DNA from: Branchiostoma floridae
Taxonomy: Eukaryota > Chordata > Leptocardii > Amphioxiformes > Branchiostomatidae
DNA length: 64,000 bases
Assembly (NCBI RefSeq): GCF_000003815.2
Contig: NC_049996.1
Location: 5,536,012 to 5,600,011, forward strand
Direction: 5' to 3'
The notes beneath the pieces are model-generated. The model did not search any database and was not told the DNA's origin. It worked only from the letters and a program-made list of their open reading frames with translations. This document shows positions 36,271 through 47,000 of this stretch, in pieces. A program made the translations under genes and the position numbers. Numbering within the stretch: position 1 is the stretch's first letter; the number at the start of each line of letters is the position of its first letter.

Positions 36271-37386
36271 TAACCAAATGTGTCTTTCGGATAGTCAAAT
36301 CTGAAATCTTCCGATTAAACCGAGGTTTCATCTGATTGAGGTGGATTATGGTAGACATTTATAAAGGCCTTATACTGTATAACAATGCCCCGAACTTTTG
36401 AGTTGTACAACATTACGTTATTTCTTGGTAAGACGGAGAACCTTCTATAAACATTTAAGCAATTTGACCTTCCTTTTCCTATAAACTTATTCACATGTAA
36501 CAGGGTAATCAGGCGAAGGTCAGGAGAGGTCAAGAGAGACCCGGATGTTCAGTTCGAGTTCTAGTTGAGTTCAGACAAGTTTAGACAAGTTAGTTTAGAG
36601 CATGTACCCTCTGTAGTTAGGGTAGTTTGCTAGTAGTTGAGTTACATGACGAGTTACTTACAGTACCGGAGCAACGCCAAGGCCGTTAAGAACCCACACC
36701 GACAAGGTAGGCTGTTTTCCTTCTTCTTTTACACATACCAAATATCATCGCGATCAAGTTGCAGCTATTAGCAAGCCAAACAACAAACAGACGTATAAGA
36801 ACGTCGAACATGCGTTGTTTCCCTTTGTTGCTTTATTTTTTTTCTATCTCAGCTAACAGTTACAACATGTGAGTTAAGTGACCAAGGCAATGATTTGTAC
36901 TCTAGATTTGTAAATACTGCTGACCTGTGTACGTGTGCTCTGTCGATGTAAAATGTAAAAAAGAGTGCTTCATATTATGTTTGCTAACGCTTATCTCTTT
37001 TCATCATGAATGGCTATTGTTTAAATGTAGTTGCCTAGCTTTATCGCCTAGGAAAACTGTAGTCTTTCCGGTTAACCAACCGAGCATTGGAAAAGTAAAC
37101 CACCCGAGTTATTTAGTGGGCCAACCGCTGGCAGAAGACATATACTTTTACATTTAATATCTGTATAATGAAAAATGATGTAGGATCGTTTCCAACAGCT
37201 TCTCCTCATTTTTCTTTACTGAGAAGTGATATAAACATATAAAAAAACCAAGAATGTTAAATGTAATACACTGCATACTTTTTCAAGATCGCAATGAGAA
37301 ACGCAACATTTTCCGAAGGCCTTAGCAAGAAGATTACTAACAACATTATTCTGTTAGGCAGAAAATGCCACATCGCCGTCGTAGCA

Positions 37387-38609
37387 TTCTGATCTTTAAT
37401 AGTAGCTGTGTTATGTGTGGAGAAGAAGAGGAGTATTCCGATCTTCAATAGCAGCTGTGTTATGTGTGAAGAAGAAGAGGAGTATTCCGATCTTCAATAT
37501 AGCTGTGTTATGTGTGGAGAAAAAGAGGAGTATTCCGATCTTCAATAGCAGCTGTGTTATGTGTGGAGAAGAAGAGGAGTATTCTGATCTTCAAGAGCAG
37601 CTGTGTTATGTGTGGAGAAGAAGAGGAGTATTCCGATCTTCAATATAGCTGTGTTATGTGTGGAGAAGAAGAGGAGTATTCTGATCTTCAAGAGCAGCTG
37701 TGTTATGTGTGGAGAAGAAGAGGAGTATTCCGATCTTCAATATAGCTGTGTTATGTGTGGAGAAGAAGAGGAGTATTCCGATCTTCAATATAGCTGTGTT
37801 ATGTGTGGAGAAGAAGAGGAGTATTCCGATCTTCAATAGCAGAATGATGTGTTATGTGTGGAGCTAGAAGAAGAGGAGTATTCCGATCTTCAATAGCAGC
37901 TGTGTTATGTGTGGAGAAAAAGAGGAGTATTCCGATCTTTAATAACAGCTGTGTTATGTGTGGAGAAGAAGAGGAGTATTCCGATCTTTAATAGCAGCTG
38001 TGTTATGTGTGGAGAAGAAGAGGAGTATTCGGATCTTCAATAGCAGAATGATGTGTTATGTGTGGAGCTAGAAGAAGAGGAGTATTCCGATCTTCAATAG
38101 CAGCTGTGTTATGTGTGGAGAAAAAGAGGAGTATTCCGATCTTTAATAGCAGCTGTGTTATGTGTGGAGAAGAAGAGGAGTATTCGGATCTTCAATAGCA
38201 GCTCTGTTATGTGCGGAAAAGAAGAGGAGTATTGCGATCTTCAATAGCAGCTGTGTTATGTGTGAAAAGAAGAGGAGTATTCCGATCTTCAATATAGCTG
38301 TGTTATGTGTGGAGAAAAAGAGGAGTATTCCGATCTTCAATAGCAGCTGTGTTATGTGTGGAGAAGAAGAGGAGTATTCTGATCTTCAATATAGCTGTGT
38401 TATGTGTGAAAGGAAGAGGAGTATTCCGATCTTCAATATAGCTGTGTTATGTGTGGAGAAGAAGAGGAGTATTCCGATCTTCAATATAGCTGTGTTATGT
38501 GTGGAGAAGAAGAGGGGTATTCCGATCTTCAATAGCAGAATGATGTGTTATGTGTGGAGCTAGAAGAAAAGGAGTATTCCGATCTTTAATAGCAGCTGTG
38601 TTATGTGTG
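37387..38609. repeat. 48-bp satellite array, about 25 units
   Basis: Twenty-five occurrences of the landmark GTTATGTG, spacing 46-49 bp except for longer variant units. Consensus unit: GTGGAGAAGAAGAGGAGTAT, then TCCGATCTTCAATAGCAGCT, then GTGTTAT. Variants replace AATAGCAGCTG with AATATAGCTG, and three longer units carry AGAATGATG and GGAGCTAGAAG (about 37842, 38043 and 38536). The first two of these begin a roughly 200-bp block present twice, a higher-order repeat. Frames through it read repeated CVEKKRSIPIF-type peptides on all phases and are not genes. Confidence 0.93.
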
Positions 38610-38978
38610 TTATTCATTCATTCATTCATTCTTTCTTTCTTGTACTTTATTCCTCCCTTGGGAGAGCATTGCATAGCTGAAGTATTTACAAAGGGGAAGC
38701 CGTGACATTAAACATGTGGTACATAGCAATCCTGTTAAAATAAAATATCCTGTTAAAATAAATTATATCCTTATATTGTTGTAATTTCGTACTCATATTT
38801 ACAATCTCTCGGAGGGCAGGTGAACGAACCTGCCAGGGGTATCCCATGCCCCAAACGTCTAGTCTATTGGTGACCATTGGGACATTAAAAAATCACTCGA
38901 TCAAATCTATCATAACATAATAACTGTCTCTTCTCGTCTCTATTTCTGTGCATTGTAGACATAACTCTCAAGCGTTCT

Positions 38979-40109
38979 CTAAAGTTCTTTAGAGATCACT
39001 TTCCATTGTATCCAAGCGCTCACTTGTTGCCGGTGCGCTTCTGTCAGCATTGGTGACCAGTAGGGTTTCTGGTGTTTCTTGCACTTATTTGTGGGTATCA
39101 CTTCTTCTCCTGTTGTTCTCAGTACTGTTATTATTGTATCAAGATCTTTCTCTATGGACTCTGCTGACCATGTGGCTGGAGCACTGTTTGCTTCTAGCCT
39201 CTCACTCACTCTTTTTTTGTAAGTCTCTTTGATTGTCTGGTCTCCATCTCTGTGCCAGTTGAGTTTTGGTCTGATCACTGCTTCTTCGAACTCATTTGGT
39301 TTGTTGACGAATGAGGCAACTATGGGGCTATGATCTGATAAGTTGAGGCTGCAGTCACCAATCACTTTGCATGAGACTGCTTCTGTCGACAGAGAGTACG
39401 GTATGAGGATGTGGTCTATCGTGGACAAGTGCTTGTCTCCATTAGCTTGAAAGGTATGGAGTGGTCCCTTGCAGAGATGGCTCAAGTTCAGAGAAAACAA
39501 GTCCAGTTCATTTAGTGTGCCCCATAGTTCTTTGCCCAGTTTGGATGGCTGACCTCTGCCTCTTGGGCCTCCCTGTTTGCCGAGGTCTGCATTAAAGTCT
39601 CCGACAAAGATCACTTCACCTTCATTTTCGTACTTTCTCCATAACTCTGTCATAATGTCCAAGTGCTCTCTGTAGTTGTCTATTGTCAAGCCACTATGTG
39701 GCATATAGGCTGCAAAGACAAAGATTTTCTGGCCGCTTTGGAGTCTTACTCTCAGTCCAATAATCCTGTCATTGCCATCTTCCAGTTTGTGTACTGCATA
39801 GTCAATACTCTCCTTCCACAGTAAGGCAACTCCACCTTGCCCTCTTCTCCAACTTGTGGTATGTTTGAGTTCCTTTAGCCGGTTATCTGCTCTCCCCCAC
39901 CCTCTGTGGCCCTTCATCACTTTGTCAAGTTCTGGTAGTGCATCTTGGTATAGCCAGTGTTCGGTAACTGCAAGGATGTCTATATGAGCCAGCTGTTTCC
40001 TTATGAATGGCAGTGCTGTCACTAGTCCTCTGGCATTATAGCAGCCAACTGTTAGCTCTTTAGATGAATCTGCTGCAGTAGCTCGGGCTCTACTGTTGGT
40101 TTCTGTCAT
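38979..40109 (-). pseudogene. LINE ORF2 fragment: AP-like endonuclease domain
   Basis: 376-residue frame from an ATG at 40107-40109. It carries the endonuclease/exonuclease/phosphatase motifs in order: LTVGCYNARGL (Asn), LAVTEHWL (catalytic Glu), VFVGDFNADLG (Asp/Asn), TIDHILI and NLSDHSPIV (Asp-His). This enzyme nicks target DNA to prime reverse transcription. The frame ends at ISKEL and stop where the linker to the reverse transcriptase should continue. It overlaps the end of the ORF1 region by 20 nt in another frame, as in LINEs that reinitiate translation. The active-site residues look intact, yet the protein cannot retrotranspose by itself. Confidence 0.85.
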
Positions 40110-42546
40110 AGTGGGTGGAGCCTTGTATCCTGTCTGCTCCTGACTCTGTCTCCTTACTCTTGTACACTCTCTCTGACACCCACTCTCTGCATCTTACTCC
40201 TCTTGGCCAAAAGTTTTCTTCTGTCACCCTGTGGGCTTGGTGCAATAACACATTTACTCTGGCAAAGGCCATGTCTTTTTGTTTGTTCGTCATCACCCTT
40301 ACAAAAGTTAGCTGTACTCCTTTGCTGTCAGCGTATCTGTAAATTGTGTCTTGTAGTTTCTTGGTCTCAGTTCTCTTCATGTAGCCCAGGAAGAATCTCT
40401 TTCTCTTCAGTCTGTGCCTCTCGATTCCAACAAAGTCTGAGAACTCTGTGCTGTTCTCATTATTCTCCTCAATGCACCTCTGTTGTGTGTGGTTAGGGGA
40501 ACCTGCGACTTTCCCTGCAAATGTTATTCTCTCCAAGGGTTGTGCTCCACCCCCTATTGTGTCACAGTGCTGTGTGTCGTCAACACCTTCTCTGTGCGCT
40601 CCACGCCTGGGTACATCATATGACCATGCTCCTGTCATGCTTACATGTTTGCTTGGTTGGTGTTTGTTTCCTCGTCTCTGTAGTCTATCTCCTCTCTCTA
40701 CTGTTGTGACAGGACCTGCTACCCTGTCTCTCTCCCATGTGTGCTGTTGTGTTCTGTCTTTACTGATAGAAGGGCTTTGAGGGTTTCTCTTTCTGTGTTC
40801 TTTCGTCCTTTCCGCCCCAACACTGAGTGTCATCTCTGCTGTCTCTAATGTGTTACTATAAGGGGGGGGGGTGTCTTTCCTGCACTTGTGTCACAGCTTC
40901 TTTGTAGGTCTTGACCTGTGTATTTTCTGGTTTCCTCCCCTCTTGTAACCTGTTTGTCTGTTTAGAAGGTCTTCTTTGTGCATTCGCTTTCTCTTCTTGG
41001 TTCTCGCCCTCTGGACTTCGACCACTGTCTCCTGGCCCTGTACTGCTTTGATCTGATCTGATCACAGCCCCCTGTTGTCTGGTCTCTTCTTTGTTTTGTA
41101 CTGGTAACTGTTCAGGAACCCTGTGTGTTGTCGTCTGTCCTATTTCATCTCTCTTTTCTCTCCCGTTCCTGATTGGGCTGGGGTCCAGGTAGATAATACT
41201 GCCCTCGTCAGTCTGGTTTATGTTACAGTTCTCTTCCGTGCTTCCACTTCTGCTTATTTTTCCAGGCAGGCCTGTTTCCGCGTGTACCATTTTTTGTTCG
41301 TGTCGCAGGTTGACCTGGTTTGTCTGGGTTTTGTGGATTGTCTCGTGCTTCCTGTAGGTAGGTTGTTATTACATCTTCATCCTGAGCTTCGTTCAATGCG
41401 TCTTCTGCAGATTTTTCACGACTCCTGTTTCTCCTTGACTGGTTACTTTCAGTGGTACTCCCCATTTTCTGACTCTTTATCTGTCTGTTGTTTCACATGT
41501 GAGGCAGCTTGCTGTGGAGCTCTTAGGTTCTAGGTAGTCCAACCTCTCCTTCATCTCTTTAATTCTCCCGTGTGTTGTAGACAGACCGTACTCTTGCTCT
41601 CTGATCCTTTCTTCCAGCGAGAAGGCCAGGCTCTGTACATATTTGGTAATATTTCCAAACTTAGCCTCTTTTTCTGTGTCAGACTTCTTGGCAGAGCCTT
41701 GCAGAGTGTGGATTTCTGTCTCTAGGGAAAGGATCTTGTTGTTGTATGTTGAAACTGTGGTCTGTATTCTTACTTGAGTTGCTTCTAGTTTCTTCAGCTT
41801 CCCTTTCATACTTTCTATATCTTCTGATAATACAAGTTGAGATCCCTTGTTGGTTGCTAACTCGTCCTGTAAACTTTTGAGTTGCCTGTCACAGTGTTCG
41901 GTTACATCAACCCTCGCTTCTTCGTGGTGTTTCACCCTATTGCTCATGCTCGTAAGCTTCTCATTCACTTCTCTCATTTCTGTCTTCAGCATCTCTCTCA
42001 GACTTGCATTTTCCGCCAGTATTTTTGCTACCACATCTTCATCCTCCCCCTCTTCTAGGATAGTGTTCAGCCCTCTGCTCCTTGTGATAGCTGGACTCTG
42101 CCATGTGTTGTTCTGTGTACCATGGGGGAACATTTTCTTTACTCTGCCAGGTTCCTCCCACCTTCTATAAACTGGAATAAGGCACAACAATCTTCTGCTA
42201 ACCTGTTAGCGACTGGCTCAGTGTTAGCTCTGTATGTTCTCTTCTTTGGCTGCCCCTGTGGGCAATCCCTCCTCTGTTGTCTGGCTATTGCAAACAAGGC
42301 CTCTCTTGTGTGGTTCAGTATGTGTTCGTTGTAGCTACTGGCTGCAAGTACCTTCCTTTTGGCTGCATTCCTGTCAAGGCCTTCTATGTGGTTCCTCACC
42401 AGCTCCAGGATCTCTCTGGGTGTCTCTTCGTCATCTTCAAAGGAGATGTCTTCTATCCCTCTGAGCCACATCCCCGAGCCCTCCAGCTCCTCTTCTCCCG
42501 TGGCTGCATGTGTGCTCTCCTCCTCTCCTGTCGGCTCACCCTCCAT
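40090..42546 (-). pseudogene. LINE ORF1 region, frameshifted
   Basis: Successive open stretches in changing frames: 42546-42139 (acidic N-terminus, MEGEPTGEEE), 42190-41477 (coiled coil with heptads, e.g. LKSLQDELATNKG and IESMKGKLKKLEATQ), 41465-41223, 41290-40856 (polar, basic linker) and 40833-40090. The last resembles the C-terminal ORF1 domain of several LINEs: RKRFFLGYMKRTE, then FARVNVLL and NFWPRGVRCREWV. Four frame changes imply decay unless some are programmed. The product would be an RNA-binding chaperone that trimerises through the coiled coil. Confidence 0.7.
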
Positions 42547-42990
42547 ACGTGGTGTTTACGTCTGTCGGTTGCTAGCCCCTTTCAGTCAAGGCCCCCTAAG
42601 GTGGCCCCGGAACGTTCGTAACGTAAAAAATGCTCACCAGTATACAAATTCTCCAACAATCAACGTGCACTGCTTGTTGGCAGCCCTTGATAAAACTTCA
42701 GAACCAAGTACTGGCTACCCACCGGCATGGGCCCGTTTTTCAGGGCCCACTGATGTTACTGCGTCACGCCGGTGGGGAGGGGGGCGCCGTGCGCCTCTCG
42801 CTTCGGTCTGGTTTCTCAGCACCCGGTCTTCTCTCTAGGGTCAGACGTGTTCCCCGGTATTCTTCGGTTCCTTGTCCACGTCTACTGAAGATCTGGGTCC
42901 TCCAACGGCCTTTTAGTGCATCAAGCAACCGACTTTGTCGGAGAAAAAGTTGGACCCGAAAAAGAAGCAGCCGCCATCTTGGACGATACC

Positions 42991-44016
42991 AAAACATTCC
43001 ATCCATCCATCCGGATATCCATCCATTTACCACTGGAAGATCCCATCGCTACAATGCCACCAAAGTTCGAAGTAAAATTTGGTACCGGCTATGAAGAGGC
43101 ATTGCGCTGTAAGACGTGTTTGAGGGTACTCTTATGGAATACAGTGGATAGTTGGGGGACCTTGGATGGCGATCTCATATGACAAGAATTCACAAAGGCT
43201 ATAGCATCTTTCATCTCTTTTATAGCCCTTTATTCACCACTTCAGCAATTCATAAAAAAAGCAAATGTTCTATGTCAAGTTTCGTTACGCTTCTGATATT
43301 TAACAGTTTTGTTTGACACATTTTTCTTGGATATTTCAAGTAGCAGTCTCTCTTGAAAGAGTCCAATAGGTATCTCTATCTAACTTACTTCCATCACTCA
43401 AATTAAGTTATGCTGGTAGGATCTGATCTATCTGACATGAGGAAAATATCATTATACAGGATTACGTAATGCTGTATTCCAAGTTGCTATCATAGGCGAC
43501 TAATTGTATTGCTGCTTTTGTCTGTGTAGATAGCTGGCAATATACTAAAGTGTATGTTTGTATCAAAATGATAACATGTTTACGACTATCTAATACTCAA
43601 AGTGCTCAGATTTAACTTTGAAAGGCACTGTTAGATTCCGCAAAGCCACCATGTGCTGTTAGCAAAACATGATTTTTTATATGCGTAAACTACGCTTCAA
43701 ATAGCCTTAGTTACTTATCCAGAAGAGTAGGAGTGCTTGGCTACATCTGTGATACGTTTAACAAAAAGAAATCGTCATATATAACACAAAGGACTGCATA
43801 CTAATAATGCACTTGATAACACTAAAAGAGATACTTTTTTCCTTAATCAAATAGAGGATAGAATAAGTAATCTATAAAAGTAATCAAATTATATCATGCA
43901 TTGATGAAATAAGGATGAAAAGAAAAAGATTAACAAATTGATGAGATATTGTTAACCATAAAATTCTGCACTGTTCTCTTCTGCGTGTGCAGCAACTTTT
44001 CGCTGTCCAACCAAGC
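42991..44016. other. Intergenic DNA downstream of the lectin gene
   Basis: AT-rich with no supported gene. A short plus-strand frame starting MPPKFEVKF at 43054 follows a run of ATCC repeats at 42999-43028; it has no recognisable domain and no clear splice partner, so it is not called. Confidence 0.5.
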
Positions 44017-47000
44017 TTAGATCATGGTGTCATCTGAATAAACAAAAAGTAATGAATAAATAATGAGCAGCTATATTATTCTGTGCAAATTCTGCAACAT
44101 TTCCTTGATCAAACTTGCATAAAAGTAGTAAAAGGTGAAGATAAAAAATACGATGCTTTTATTAACTATCCTTGCTTTAAAAAACGGTAGCATAACATAG
44201 TAGCAAAAGCTGACAGAGGAGTGAAGCCTCTGCCAGCTATGCTACTGTAGGATCTGTTTGGAGATTTAAAAAAAAAACAATATTTAATTTAGAAAAAACC
44301 TCACCCATCTCACAGATTAATAGTTTTTTCTTCAGGACGCAGTTGACCAAAACCCATTGACTACCACGATGTATTGCTCCACAGTCGCGTTTCTTGTGAC
44401 GTCTGGGTGGAAACTTCCAGTTGGTATAGTCGCCATCCTCCAAAGTTGTCCCGTCGCTCCATTTGAAAGTCTTCTCTCTTCCCAAGTCATCCAAACCAAT
44501 CCAATAGTTCCTAATAGTATGCAATAATAGAGTTGGGTACTGGTACAGAAAATTCAGGTACAGGTACTGTTCAGGTCCAGAGGATCAGGCCCTGGTCTGA
44601 ACCTGAACCGAAATGTGAAAACTTGTGAATAGACATCCGACTGTAGAAACTTTGTAGAACTACACTCTACTCTTCTCGAACTGGTAAGCGTCAAACATGT
44701 AAAATTTTGCCAATATAGCCAAAATCCGGTCCAGTAACTTTTGTCAGCTCCGTTTTTTACGGACCGGTCCACTCCACTGCCGTAAGGTTGCCCAGAGTTA
44801 CCCCCAGCAAAGATCTCATTTAAATATGATAATAAGCTACTGTAATATTGTAATGAACCCAGTGCAGCCTAGGCCCTTGTTAATATGCAGGAGTTTGGCT
44901 GATAATTGCCAGACCTTCCCCGCCCTCTGTCCCGCCTCTGTTCTGAATTTGAATCGCGCGCTAATTTCTTCCTAGTGAGATAATTGGTGCACCCCGTCAT
45001 ATGCCGACAGTAAAACTAGATAATAGGTATTGTATTCAAAGGACTTCAAAAGTTACTTTCCTTTGAAATTCTTTAGGAGTACCAAAACATGTAGGGCTGT
45101 AGGCTGAGAGGACAAAATATATATATACTATGTGACATCAAGACATCAGTTACTGAGCTAAAATCTTTTAGAAAAGTGAGTTTGATTACCTGCACATAAA
45201 CAATTTGCATTTAAAGCACTACGCATAATACACATTCATATAACAAAGCAGGGAAAAATTCTTGAACAAAGCAAGTTCCCTGTAAAACGTTTGCCACTTG
45301 TGTAGATTGTGATTATTATACCCCCCCCCCCCCTCCCCACCTAACCACACTCTCTGACTTCTACGAGTTTGTGTTTTCTTTCGTTTTGGTTGAACCATTG
45401 ACGATCCAAAAATTCTTTGGATGACTTTAAGTATGAGATTAATAGGATTACAAACAAGTGTAGAAATTAGAGGGGCGAGTAGGAACAGAACAAAACAACA
45501 TACCGACACCCGGAATGGAACCTGGGGCAGCAGATTACAAGTCCAACATGCAAACCACAACACCAAAAGCTACACAGTTAATGTGGTCAGTTTGACAGCT
45601 CTTGAACCCCACTGTTACACTTTAATACTTCCCCTTTTCTTTTCAAGATTGGTCCTCGAATCTCTGATATCGATATTCCTGTGTAAACTTACGCTATACT
45701 CAAACCTCGGTTACATGTACAAGGTCGGCGTGGGAATCAAAATGTAGAAATTCGAGGGGCGAGTAGGAACAGAAGAAACAACATGCTGACTACTAGTACT
45801 ACATTCGGACACCCGGAATGGAACCCGGGCGGCAGATTACAAATCCAACGTGCAATTACCACAACACCAAAAGCTCAGAGCTGTTGGCGTGATTAGTTTG
45901 GAAGCGCTTGAACCCCACTGTTACACGAGTTTTGACTCAATGTCTTTGAAGTCAAAGTCAAACAACCAGTCTGAGAGTCATTACTTTGTACTAGTATGCT
46001 GACCCCTTCTACAGTGTGCACTGGCTTGGGTTCTTTGTTTGCCGGTAGCACGGGGGTATAATCTCCTTGGAAAATGTTGCTTCCAATGCATTTCTAAAAT
46101 GCCTTGTCTATGAAAATTCACCTAAATATGGACCTGTATAAACCTTCCATTAGATCATGAACATTTTGTGTGCGTGTGTGTTTATTAGTAAAAACCTTTG
46201 GGTCAAGATCTCACTGAAAACAAGAAAGCTAAAGCTGACCTTGTAGTATAAACAACTTAGACACACTGCATAACAAAAGACTACAAACGAAAGGCTTGTA
46301 ATCATTAGACCTTTTGTTTGGTGGAAAGCGCAAATTACAGATTATTACATCTCATAGGGGTGTGAAGGACATTATTCATTAGCCACTTGGCTTGATTGAC
46401 AGCTTGATTTTCTCTTGAAGAGAAATATTTATAATCTAAACTTTAAAACATTCTGAGGACCCCTAGCAATCTCTAAGGAAGGTTAGATTTGAAGTAGAAT
46501 GATTTGTAATGACCTGTGCTACACAAAGCTGTGTTGCACATTTTACTTATCATTAGCTGTCTTATGCTATAAGGCAAGAAAGACAGGGACACCCCAAAAC
46601 TATGTCACTGGAAAAGGAAAAAAAACATATTTTTACTAAAACAGGAATAATATTTTTTATGTTGCTAAACAGTTCCGAAACGGGAGTAGATCAAAGTATG
46701 TACCCTCAAAAAATCATACGTTTCTAATGCTGGGAATGGGTCCTCGGATTGCCTTTTTTGTGAAAAAACTATACATTATGTTATATATGAAATTATAAAA
46801 ATATATAATAATAATCATTATAAAATTATCATTTTTACAACTATAATGCTCTGTTTTACCTCTCTGCCGAGTTTGAACCGTTTGTTACCATCTATGGTTT
46901 AGTTATGGCAGTTTTCAGACAAGGTCTTGAAAATCACTGTACAGACCCTCTGGGCAACCTTACGGCTGCTGCAACAAGAAAAAAAAGAATTTGTACCGGA

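Larger units (their letters stand above)
38612..42990 (-). mobile_element. LINE with ORF1 and endonuclease but no reverse transcriptase
   Basis: Runs leftward. The 5' region (about 42990-42547) contains CCAAGATGGCGGC; ORF1 pieces occupy 42546-40090; an APE-type endonuclease frame occupies 40109-38979; then about 100 bp later the sequence enters a 3' UTR ending GGAATAAAGTACAAG with an AGAAAGAAAGAATGAATGAA tail at 38612-38650. The reverse transcriptase, normally about 2 kb after the endonuclease, is absent, so the element has an internal deletion. The tail type suggests the CR1/L2 group. The 5' boundary is approximate. Confidence 0.82.

Noticed and set aside
37415-38563. Overlapping frames encoding repeated VLCVEKKRSIPIF-type peptides
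   Set aside because: They arise from the 48-bp satellite, whose length keeps several frames open at once on both strands; no start context, splice sites or domain.
43054-43182. Short frame starting MPPKFEVKF, resembling the start of a ribosomal protein
   Set aside because: Only the first five residues are suggestive; the rest does not fit a known family and no continuation was found.
45460-45926. Functional tRNA-Thr genes
   Set aside because: Only D-arm, anticodon and B-box-like parts are present; no acceptor stem can be closed.
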